11,953 nt of DNA, taken from an uncultured Clostridium sp. Its GTDB lineage: Bacteria > Bacillota_A > Clostridia > Lachnospirales > Lachnospiraceae. Positions 1-6,561 of the stretch are shown piece by piece. The notes beneath the pieces are model-generated. The model did no database searches. It saw only the letters and a list, made by a program, of their open reading frames with translations, and was not told the origin of the DNA. Where the stretch lies: NCBI GenBank assembly GCA_945836785.1, contig CAMAMD010000029.1, forward strand, positions 1 through 11,953. Reading direction: 5' to 3'. Every line of letters starts with the position of its first letter. The stretch's first letter is position 1. The translations under genes were made by a program, and so were the position numbers.

Positions 1-47
1 TATACATATATCCATGCCATACTGATTTTATGAACAGTCCCTCTTTT

Positions 48-329
48 TTATTGTTCATTGTCATTCATTTCGTCACCAGCATCATTTTCAGGAAGATTTT
101 CTTCATCTTCTTCAAATTCATCCGGATCATAATCATATTTGTCTCCCGCAAATGTTGTGAAAGAGATTAAAAACATCGCAGGAATCGCAATTATAATTAA
201 AATCGAGAAAACACGGCGATACAGCAATGAGCTCGGATAAGCCAACAAAAAGTGTACAGAAAATACAACCAGAGCCAAGAGTGCCATGTCAGCCAATACA
301 GTAACAAGAATTCTCGTCCCTTTGTTCAT
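48..329 (-). CDS. Small two-helix membrane protein with acidic tail (unknown function)
   Basis: I do not recognise this 93-residue protein. It has two hydrophobic segments likely to cross the membrane (about residues 7-29 and 40-61). They are followed by a strongly acidic, disordered-looking tail (about 63-93) rich in Asp, Glu and Asn with no Lys or Arg after Lys64. The start is well supported: GGAGGAAAG lies just before the ATG. The gene begins 14 bases after the nadC stop on the same strand, so it is probably the third gene of a nadB-nadC operon. Its composition gives no enzymatic motif. A role in membrane organisation or as a partner to another protein is only a guess. The 47 bases downstream to the window edge hold no convincing terminator, so the operon may continue beyond the window. 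Confidence 0.8.
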   Translation of the reverse strand: MNKGTRILVTVLADMALLALVVFSVHFLLAYPSSLLYRRVFSILIIIAIPAMFLISFTTFAGDKYDYDPDEFEEDEENLPENDAGDEMNDNEQ

Positions 330-343
330 ACTTTCCTCCGTTA

Positions 344-1201
344 CTACTCTGTCGGTACAAGGTTCTTCAAACTGACATCCATAATCGGAGCCGAATGTGT
401 AAGTGCACCAACTGATACATAATCTACACCGATTTCCGCAATCTCATGCAGCCGCTCTTTCGTCACATTTCCCGAGCACTCAGTCTTTGCCCTGCCGGCT
501 ACACGTTTCACCGCCTCACGCATGGTTTCATTATCCATATTATCCAGCATAATGATATCCGCCTCGGCAGCCAAAGCCTCATCCAACTGCTCCAGCGTCT
601 CAACCTCTACCTCAATCATTCTGACAAACGGTGCATAATCGCGCGCCATCCGGACTGCTTTTGTAATACTTCCTGCAGCTCCAATATGATTGTCCTTAAT
701 CAGAACGCCATCTGTCAGATTATAACGATGATTCGTGCCGCCTCCGACTTTAACCGCATACTTTTCAAAAAGCCGCATATTCGGTGTTGTCTTTCTCGTA
801 TCCAGCAGTTTCGTTTTCATCCCTTTCAGCTCGTCTGCCAGACTCCTCGTAAATGTAGCAATGCCACTCATTCTCTGCAGATAATTCAGGGCAGTTCTCT
901 CCCCGGACAACAATGCCCGGATATCGCCCCGGATAACACCTATCACCTGTCCCTTATGGACAAAGTCCCCATCCTTGACTTCTGTCTCAAACACAGACGA
1001 TTCATCCAAAAGTTCGAAGGTTCTCGCAAAAACCTCCAAACCACAAATAATCCCGTCCTGCTTGCAAATCAGCTCTGCCTTGCCCTGCCTTGGTTCCGGC
1101 ATCACGGCATTTGTTGTTACATCCTCACTGGTTATATCCTCCCGCAGCGCAGACAGAATATACTCATCTGCATTAATTTTAGCGGTTACACCATTTATCA
1201 T
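344..1201 (-). CDS. nadC: Quinolinate phosphoribosyltransferase (decarboxylating), NadC
   Basis: NadC condenses quinolinate with PRPP to give nicotinate mononucleotide, CO2 and pyrophosphate, in de novo NAD synthesis in the cytoplasm. Counting from the GTG at 1210, the hallmark blocks are present: ERTALNYLQRMSGIAT (104-119), TRKTTP then GGGTNHR (138-162), IKDNHI (171-176), LDNM (222-225), ECSGN (244-248) and SVGALTHS (266-273). Length (285-288 residues) is normal. Two starts are possible: GTG at 1210 has AAGGG only about 3 bases upstream, and ATG at 1201 has it about 12 bases upstream. I chose the ATG because it is the commoner codon and leaves a leader nearer the family's usual length. From the ATG, the gene overlaps the 3' end of nadB by 23 bases, which suggests translational coupling. 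The stop is TAG at 344-346. NadC and NadB do consecutive-pathway work; NadA, the enzyme between them, is not in this window. Confidence 0.96.
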   Translation of the reverse strand: MINGVTAKINADEYILSALREDITSEDVTTNAVMPEPRQGKAELICKQDGIICGLEVFARTFELLDESSVFETEVKDGDFVHKGQVIGVIRGDIRALLSGERTALNYLQRMSGIATFTRSLADELKGMKTKLLDTRKTTPNMRLFEKYAVKVGGGTNHRYNLTDGVLIKDNHIGAAGSITKAVRMARDYAPFVRMIEVEVETLEQLDEALAAEADIIMLDNMDNETMREAVKRVAGRAKTECSGNVTKERLHEIAEIGVDYVSVGALTHSAPIMDVSLKNLVPTE

Positions 1202-2549
1202 AAAAATCACGATCCCTTCTTTTTATCTCATCCATAACGAGTTTTTTATTTGCCTTATCCCACGCATCGATGTCCGTATATTGTTCCATATGTACATTTT
1301 TTGCATTTGTATTTCCAAGTACCGCCTGCTCCCCCGACGAAAGCTCCTCTGTAATAATCCATCCTGCTCTCTCGGAAAACACAAGGCTCTCCAGCAACGA
1401 ATTACTTGCCAGACGGTTTGCGCCATGCACACCATTGCAAGCGGTCTCACCTACCGCAAACAAATTTTTCACCGACGTTCTTCCATAGGTATCTGCCAGA
1501 ATACCGCCCATCAGATAATGCTGTGCCGGCGTAACAGGAATATCCTCCTTGCTCAGGTCATACCCGACCTCCATGCAGTGCCTGTATATATTCGGAAATC
1601 TTCTCAAAATCTCCTCTTTCGGCATGTGCTTTATAGAAAGCATAACATATGGTCTCTGATCCTCCTCCATCTGCTTTCTGATGGCCTCCGTCACAACATC
1701 CCGCGGCAGAAGCTCATCCACAAAACGCTCTCCCGCCTTATTAAGCAGAATTGCACCCTCACCTCTGACAGACTCAGAAATCAGGAATTTTCTATTGACA
1801 TTTTCCTCATACAAGGTCGTAGGATGGATTTGAATATAATTTATATTTTCCAGTTCTATGTGATGCCGCAGGGCAAGTGCAAAGCTGTCCCCTGTGATGT
1901 GGCGGAAATTCGTGGAATGTGTAAACAGTCCGCCAATTCCTCCCGTTGCCAGAATGACCCGTTTTGCATACACCGCCTTTGCCTGTTCATCCTGTACCAA
2001 AACTACACCACGGCACACATTATCTTCTATAATCAAATCCACCATTCTCGTATATTCCCAAAGTGATATATTATCTCTTTGTCTGACCTGATTCAGAAGC
2101 TTATTGGTAATCTCCTTGCCGGTGACATCCTTGTGATGCAGAATACGATAAGTAGAATGTGCACCCTCTCTGGTATATTCAAAGGTTCCGTCTTCCTTAT
2201 GATCAAACTGTACCCCATAACCAATCAGTCGTTCCATTATCATAGGAGAATTCTCGATCATAACACGAACAGTCTCTTCTTTATTCTCATACCGCCCTGC
2301 ACGCAACGTATCTTCAAGAAAACTGTCAAAGTCTCCCGGCTCTTTCAGGGTGCATATACCACCCTGCGCAAGATAAGAATCGCTGTTCTCAATCTTGTCT
2401 TTCGATATCATTAAAATCCTGTAATCCGGTGATATGGACAATGCAGCAAACAATCCCGCAACACCTGTCCCTACAATAACTACATCATAAAAATCACCTA
2501 TTAAACCTGCCATATTTTGCTTTTCCTCTGTTGTATCCACTTTTTTCAT
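1179..2549 (-). CDS. nadB: L-aspartate oxidase, NadB
   Basis: NadB is an FAD flavoprotein that oxidises L-aspartate to iminoaspartate, the first step of bacterial de novo NAD synthesis; NadA then makes quinolinate for NadC. The N-terminal dinucleotide-binding fold reads GTGVAGLFAAL (27-37), followed by SDSYLAQGGI (56-65). The succinate dehydrogenase/fumarate reductase-like core shows ESVRGEGA (259-266), HYLMGGI (344-350) and GETACNGVHGANRLASNS (367-384). At 456 residues it has a short C-terminal region compared with the roughly 540 of E. coli NadB, as is common in Clostridia. The ATG at 2549 has only a weak ACGGGG directly before it. An internal ATG at 2513 (Met13) has AGAGGA 10 bases upstream and is a credible alternative, giving 444 residues. 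It is the first gene of the nadB-nadC group and is divergent from murC. Confidence 0.96.
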   Translation of the reverse strand: MKKVDTTEEKQNMAGLIGDFYDVVIVGTGVAGLFAALSISPDYRILMISKDKIENSDSYLAQGGICTLKEPGDFDSFLEDTLRAGRYENKEETVRVMIENSPMIMERLIGYGVQFDHKEDGTFEYTREGAHSTYRILHHKDVTGKEITNKLLNQVRQRDNISLWEYTRMVDLIIEDNVCRGVVLVQDEQAKAVYAKRVILATGGIGGLFTHSTNFRHITGDSFALALRHHIELENINYIQIHPTTLYEENVNRKFLISESVRGEGAILLNKAGERFVDELLPRDVVTEAIRKQMEEDQRPYVMLSIKHMPKEEILRRFPNIYRHCMEVGYDLSKEDIPVTPAQHYLMGGILADTYGRTSVKNLFAVGETACNGVHGANRLASNSLLESLVFSERAGWIITEELSSGEQAVLGNTNAKNVHMEQYTDIDAWDKANKKLVMDEIKRRDRDFYDKWCNR

Positions 2550-2613
2550 CCCCGTAGTTTATAATCTGTCACCGCAACGCAAAATAAGCCATGAACAGCC
2601 GTGACATTTTGGT

Positions 2614-2645
2614 ATTATAATCGCACAAAGTGGTTGTAATGTCAA
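2614..2645 (-). promoter_or_regulatory. Candidate nadB promoter
   Basis: Read on the minus strand, a perfect TTGACA (2640-2645) is followed 17 bases later by GATTAT (2617-2622), overlapping a perfect TATAAT (2614-2619) that sits at a 20-base spacing. Both are imperfect choices for the -10, so the exact start point is uncertain. This is the only good -35 in the nadB leader. The -35 box abuts the oppositely oriented -35 of murC, so the two promoters share a very short DNA segment. Confidence 0.5.
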
Positions 2646-2661
2646 TGAATTGTGCTATACT
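2634..2661 (+). promoter_or_regulatory. murC promoter (sigma-A type)
   Basis: TTGTAA (2634-2639), a 16-base spacer and TATACT (2656-2661) with an extended TG (2653-2654) form a good vegetative promoter. Transcription would start near 2668, about 24 bases before the murC ATG at 2692. This also shows that an in-frame upstream ATG at 2650 cannot be the true start, because it lies inside the promoter. Confidence 0.65.
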
Positions 2662-2691
2662 ACTTACAGATTAACAGGAAAGGTGATTACT

Positions 2692-4074
2692 ATGTATAAG
2701 GTAGATTTTAAAAACCCATGCAGGGTTTATTTTATGGGAATCGGCGGTATCAGCATGAGTGGTCTCGCCGAGATTCTGATACAGGAAAATTTCAGCGTAT
2801 CCGGCTCTGATATGAAAGAATCCGATATCGTAGACACACTCCGCGGACTGGGTGCGGATATTCATATCGGTCAGGTTGCCGAAAACATATCCGACGATAT
2901 CGATCTGGTCGTATACACTGCTGCCATTCGGGAGGATAACCCTGAATTCGTCGAAGTGAAACGCCGGGGTATTCCGATGCTTACCCGTGCGCAGCTTCTG
3001 GGACAGATTATGGCAAATTACAAATATGGCATTGCGGTCAGTGGAACACACGGAAAAACCACAACAACCTCCATGCTGTCACACATTCTTCTGCAGGCTG
3101 GCACAGATCCTACCATCTCCATCGGCGGTATGCTGGATGCCATCGGAGGAAACATCAGAGTGGGACACACCGACTATTTCGTCACCGAGGCTTGTGAGTA
3201 TACAAACAGTTATCATGCGCTAAATCCATATATCAGTATTATATTAAATGTAGATGAAGATCATCTGGACTTCTTCAGCGGTATTGATGAAATAGCCGAT
3301 TCATTTAAGACTTTTGCAGAAAAGCTCCCTGAGAACGGGCTTCTTATTATAAATGGAGACATGGCATATACCGACAGAATATGTGCCAACGTAAAAAGTA
3401 AAATTGTAACTTTTGGTCTGAATCCTGAAAATACATATTCTGCTACAGATATCACTTTTGACGCAGAGGGACATCCGACATACACATTAATGATAGAGGG
3501 AAATAAGGCAGATACCATCACACTGCACTCTACCGGAATCCACAATGTGGTAAATTCGCTGTCTGCCATCGCTGCCTCCCGTTTTCTCGATATTGACATG
3601 ACATATATCAAAGCTGGGCTGCTTGCCTGTACAAGTGCCAAACGCCGTTTTGAGCACAAGGGAACAACCACAAACGGTGTCATGATTCTGGATGATTATG
3701 CACACCATCCAACGGAGATAGCCGCTACGCTTAATGCCGCAATCAACACGCCGCACAATGAACTTTGGTGTATCTTCCAGCCACATACCTACACCCGTAC
3801 ATATGCTCTGCTCGATCGTTTTGCCGAAGCACTGTCTGTATGCGACCACGTGATTTTGGCGGATATCTATGCTGCCAGAGAGAAAGATAACGGCAAAGTT
3901 TCCTCCCGGGATCTGGAAGAGAAAATCAATCTCCTGGGTGGACATGCGGTATATCTCGGTGATTTTGAGTCAATAGAAAAATTTGTCGAAAAAAATTGTA
4001 AAAAAAATGATTTGTTGATAACTATGGGAGCCGGAAACGTTGATACTATTGGCGATAACCTCCTAAAAAAATAA
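2692..4074 (+). CDS. murC: UDP-N-acetylmuramate--L-alanine ligase, MurC
   Basis: MurC adds L-alanine to UDP-N-acetylmuramic acid using ATP, the first amino-acid ligation of peptidoglycan precursor synthesis, in the cytoplasm. The 460-residue protein has normal length and complete Mur-ligase architecture. An N-terminal UDP-binding loop GIGGISMSG lies at 16-24. The ATP loop SGTHGKTTTT is at 117-126, the substrate motif EACEY at 166-170 and NVDEDHLDFF at 186-195. The C-terminal domain carries DDYAHHPTE (334-342) and FQPHTYTRT (362-370). I chose ATG 2692, preceded by AAAGGTG at a 6-7 base distance, over an upstream in-frame ATG at 2650 that falls within the promoter. The gene ends in an A-rich run and TAA at 4072-4074. 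It is followed at once by a DnaA-box pair and a terminator, so it is probably transcribed alone. Confidence 0.98.
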   Translation: MYKVDFKNPCRVYFMGIGGISMSGLAEILIQENFSVSGSDMKESDIVDTLRGLGADIHIGQVAENISDDIDLVVYTAAIREDNPEFVEVKRRGIPMLTRAQLLGQIMANYKYGIAVSGTHGKTTTTSMLSHILLQAGTDPTISIGGMLDAIGGNIRVGHTDYFVTEACEYTNSYHALNPYISIILNVDEDHLDFFSGIDEIADSFKTFAEKLPENGLLIINGDMAYTDRICANVKSKIVTFGLNPENTYSATDITFDAEGHPTYTLMIEGNKADTITLHSTGIHNVVNSLSAIAASRFLDIDMTYIKAGLLACTSAKRRFEHKGTTTNGVMILDDYAHHPTEIAATLNAAINTPHNELWCIFQPHTYTRTYALLDRFAEALSVCDHVILADIYAAREKDNGKVSSRDLEEKINLLGGHAVYLGDFESIEKFVEKNCKKNDLLITMGAGNVDTIGDNLLKK

Positions 4075-4092
4075 TTATCCACATTATCCACA
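4075..4092 (+). promoter_or_regulatory. Tandem pair of consensus DnaA boxes
   Basis: Two perfect copies of the DnaA-box consensus TTATCCACA lie end to end (4075-4083 and 4084-4092), directly after the murC stop codon and in the same orientation. The second shares its last base with the stem of the murC terminator. A reverse-strand near match (TGTTGATAA, 4013-4021) lies in the murC 3' end. The sequence matches are direct; DnaA binding is inferred. Confidence 0.7.
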
Positions 4093-4128
4093 AGGTCATC
4101 CACCATTTAATGGCACGATGACCTTTTT
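4092..4128 (+). terminator. Rho-independent terminator after murC
   Basis: A hairpin forms from AAGGTCATC (4092-4100) and GATGACCTT (4117-4125). An inner CCAT/ATGG stem closes a TTA loop. The right side runs into TTTTT (4124-4128). It lies 17 bases past the murC stop and would end the murC transcript before the replication genes. Confidence 0.8.
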
Positions 4129-4206
4129 ATATTTGGTTTACATAACAATTATTTGCTTCCAGCATTTTAGGGGCATAATTCAAATGTAATAATTTATGGA
4201 AACCTC

Positions 4207-4233
4207 ATATCCACATTATCAACATTATCAACA
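4207..4233 (+). promoter_or_regulatory. Triple tandem DnaA-box-like array upstream of the helicase-loader genes
   Basis: Three 9-mers follow one another without a gap: ATATCCACA (4207-4215), TTATCAACA (4216-4224) and TTATCAACA (4225-4233). Each differs from TTATCCACA at one base, and all point the same way as the upstream pair at 4075-4092. The array ends 35 bases before the -35 box of the next gene, a typical place for regulator binding. Function is inferred from position and motif. Confidence 0.6.
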
Positions 4234-4268
4234 TTTTTCGAGTTTTGGCAGACAGAAAAGATGTTCGG

Positions 4269-4296
4269 TTGAAATTTAAAATCCCTATGTTATAAT
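4269..4296 (+). promoter_or_regulatory. Promoter of the helicase-loader operon
   Basis: TTGAAA (4269-4274), a 16-base spacer and perfect TATAAT (4291-4296) with an extended TG at 4288-4289 make a strong sigma-A promoter. The predicted start near 4303 leaves a leader of about 28 bases before the ATG at 4331. Confidence 0.8.
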
Positions 4297-4330
4297 TCAT
4301 TTTGCATTAGCAAAAAGGGGACAGGTTACC

Positions 4331-5473
4331 ATGAAAACTATAACGATTTCAACTGAAAACAGCGAGACATATTCTTCTATCTCCAACTTCTTCATCGACT
4401 ACTATATGACAGAAGCAAACGGAGAATTTGTGAAGGTTTATCTGTATCTGGTTCGGCTGCTGAGCAACAATTCCGCAGTTACTGTTGCAGATATTGCAGA
4501 TCATTTTAACCTCACCGAAAATGATATATGCCGTGCAATCAAATACTGGATTAAGCGGGATGTATTAAAGCTTAATTATGATGGTAAAGGAAATCTGAGC
4601 GGCATCGTTCTGCTTCCTCTCCATCCGCCGAAGCCGGAGCTAACAGCAGGCACGGATGCGGTTTCTATTTTGCATACAAGCGTCACAGCGGAAAAGGAAA
4701 TACAGGAACCAACGAACGTTCACATGTTTAAGGCACCCGCTGCCCCACATGATTCTGTAATCACAACCGAGCTTGCAACACCACCAAAGCCAAAATTCTC
4801 ACAGGACGCCATGGCAAACATGGAAAACGACGAGGATTGGGCAGACATTGTGTATCAGGTTGAAACGCTGTTTGGCAAGCAGATATCCGCCCGGGATGCC
4901 CAATCATTAATGTATATTTATGATACGCTCGGATTTGATATCGATTTGTTTGAATATCTGATTGAATACTGTACCACAATGAATAAAAAGAATTGCCGTT
5001 ATATGGAAGCCGTGGCAATCGGGTGGTACAAAGACGGAATCAAAACCCGCCAGCAGGCAAAAGAACAGTCCACCGCCACGACAGGTATCGCAAAAGTCGT
5101 GTTCAAAGCACTGGGTATACGCAGACCTTATCCGACAAATATCGAGATGGCCTATATCAACACCTGGAACAAGGATTTTGGGTTTGACGCCGACATCATT
5201 GGCAAGGCTTGTGACCGTGCAATCGCTTCCAAGCCAAGCTCAGCTAACTTTGCATACATAAACGGTATCCTCGAAAACTGGAGTAAAAATAACGTCAAGA
5301 CACTAGCCGATATCGACAAGCTGGACAAGGCATTTGTTGCTAAAAATGCCAAAGCAGCCAAGCAGTCTCAAGGTGGAACCGTCAGCAGCTTTAACACGTT
5401 CAAGCAGACCAAAATGGATGATCAACTGGACGAAATGGAGAATTTGTTCCTGAAAGAGGTTAACAACGAATGA
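4331..5473 (+). CDS. DnaD/DnaB-family replication initiation protein
   Basis: In Bacillus, DnaD and DnaB help load the replicative helicase at origins and restarted forks. This 380-residue protein starts with a winged-helix-like domain (about 30-98). A Pro/Thr-rich linker follows (about 99-160), then two DnaD-type helical (DDBH2) domains. The conserved Y-x3-[I/V]-x3-W motif occurs in both: Y224 to W232 and Y309 to W317. A polar, probably disordered tail ends the protein. One N-terminal domain plus two DDBH2 domains resembles B. subtilis DnaB, which also precedes dnaI, although database annotation of such proteins is usually 'DnaD domain protein'. The start is clear: AAGGGGA lies 9 bases before the ATG. 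It has its own promoter and overlaps the next gene by ATGA, so the two are translated together. The upstream DnaA boxes suggest control by DnaA. Confidence 0.93.
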   Translation: MKTITISTENSETYSSISNFFIDYYMTEANGEFVKVYLYLVRLLSNNSAVTVADIADHFNLTENDICRAIKYWIKRDVLKLNYDGKGNLSGIVLLPLHPPKPELTAGTDAVSILHTSVTAEKEIQEPTNVHMFKAPAAPHDSVITTELATPPKPKFSQDAMANMENDEDWADIVYQVETLFGKQISARDAQSLMYIYDTLGFDIDLFEYLIEYCTTMNKKNCRYMEAVAIGWYKDGIKTRQQAKEQSTATTGIAKVVFKALGIRRPYPTNIEMAYINTWNKDFGFDADIIGKACDRAIASKPSSANFAYINGILENWSKNNVKTLADIDKLDKAFVAKNAKAAKQSQGGTVSSFNTFKQTKMDDQLDEMENLFLKEVNNE

Positions 5474-6486
5474 CATACAAAACACTTAGTATAGAAGATA
5501 TATTACATGGATACGAGCGGACAAGACTTGCCAACAAACGCCTTCTGCAGGAACGCCGGGCAGATGTATATGCCAAATTTCCGCGAATTGAAGAAATCGA
5601 TGCTGTCATAAGTGCATCCTATCTACGTGCGGCACGGTTGAATGTGCTTGGAACCGAAGAAGCAAAGCGGCAAATTGACGACATTCGGGTTGCAAACCGA
5701 AAACGCACCGAAGAAAAGCGTACATTACTTGCAGAAGCCGGATATTCCGCAGATTATCTTGATCCCGTGTACACCTGTAAAATATGTCAGGATACAGGCT
5801 ATGTGGACGGTCAAAAATGTTCCTGCTTTATGAACCGGATGATTGACTCGCTTTATCTGCAGTCCAATCTGAAAAATGTGCTGGAAAAAGAAAATTTTCA
5901 GACCTTTTCGCTGGATTACTACAGTAAGGAACCATATAACGAAAAAGAATATTCACCATATGAAAACATCTCGAACATACTGAGCCGTTCCAGACAGTTT
6001 ATTGCCCGCTTTGAAACAACGACACACAATCGTGGCAATCTGCTCATTTACGGTGAAACAGGACTCGGAAAAACATTTCTGACAAACTGTATCGCAAAGG
6101 AGCTGCTTGACCACGGACATTCTGTGCTTTATCTGTCGGCAAATGAATTGTTTGAATCAATTTTGGCAGAATATCTGATGAATCAGAAAACTGAGCTTGA
6201 AGATTTATACAATTACATTTATAATAGCGAATTGTTGATTATAGATGATCTCGGCACCGAGCTGACAAATAATTTTGTCCTGTCACAGTTGTTTGAAATC
6301 ATCAACAAACGTGAAATCGGAGGATTATCCACTCTGATATCAACCAATCTGACCATGAAACAGCTTCGGGATCGTTATTCCGAGCGCATCATGTCCAGAA
6401 TCATTGCCGATTACACCGTATTCAATATATATGGTGATAATATCAGATATCAAAAAAGAAAAAAAGCGATACACGCTGTAACATAA
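5470..6486 (+). CDS. dnaI: DnaI/DnaC-like AAA+ helicase loader ATPase
   Basis: This AAA+ protein probably loads the replicative DnaB-type helicase, working with the DnaD/DnaB-like protein encoded just before it. The N-terminal region (about 1-100) is helical and probably contacts helicase. A Cys cluster CKIC (103-106) and CSC (117-119) could hold zinc, as reported for B. subtilis DnaI. The ATPase core follows: Walker A GETGLGKT (195-202), Walker B LLIIDDLG (255-262), sensor STNL (291-294) and the arginine-finger region SERIMSRI (304-311). At 338 residues it is slightly longer than B. subtilis DnaI. The start ATG overlaps the upstream stop (ATGA, 5470-5473). IstB transposition helpers share this fold, but the DnaD-like partner, the lack of a transposase and the N-terminal zinc region argue for helicase loading. 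Confidence 0.93.
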   Translation: MTYKTLSIEDILHGYERTRLANKRLLQERRADVYAKFPRIEEIDAVISASYLRAARLNVLGTEEAKRQIDDIRVANRKRTEEKRTLLAEAGYSADYLDPVYTCKICQDTGYVDGQKCSCFMNRMIDSLYLQSNLKNVLEKENFQTFSLDYYSKEPYNEKEYSPYENISNILSRSRQFIARFETTTHNRGNLLIYGETGLGKTFLTNCIAKELLDHGHSVLYLSANELFESILAEYLMNQKTELEDLYNYIYNSELLIIDDLGTELTNNFVLSQLFEIINKREIGGLSTLISTNLTMKQLRDRYSERIMSRIIADYTVFNIYGDNIRYQKRKKAIHAVT

Positions 6487-6561
6487 TACGGCGCAGTAAG
6501 CAAAAAATAATGCATCGCAATGTATCATTTATCGATTCATTGCAGTTATGGAGGAGAAGTC

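Noticed and set aside
1..47. Terminator after the small membrane protein gene
   Set aside because: Only short ACTG/CAGT and TGAACA/TGTTCA pairings are present, with no U-run on the minus strand. The window edge prevents a decision.
446..2066. Long plus-strand open frames (263 and 363 codons) opposite nadC and nadB
   Set aside because: They run antisense to clearly conserved enzymes, lack ribosome sites, and translate to His/Cys/Ile-rich sequence without motifs. They are shadows of the real genes.
2650..2691. N-terminal extension of murC from ATG 2650
   Set aside because: The ATG lies inside the promoter and has no ribosome site. ATG 2692 has AAAGGTG and gives the normal family N-terminus.
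4075..4300. Replication origin (oriC) at the DnaA boxes
   Set aside because: Origins in Firmicutes normally flank dnaA/dnaN, which are absent here. I see no clear DnaA-trio or long AT-rich unwinding tract after the boxes. A regulatory or titration role fits better, though this is not excluded.
6520..6561. N-terminal extension of prs from ATG 6520
   Set aside because: There is no ribosome site before it, while GGAGGAG precedes ATG 6562 at an ideal distance.
6487..6561. Inverted repeat GCAATG/CATTGC (6517-6543) as a prs attenuator
   Set aside because: Six base pairs around a 15-base loop, without a U-run, is too weak to call.
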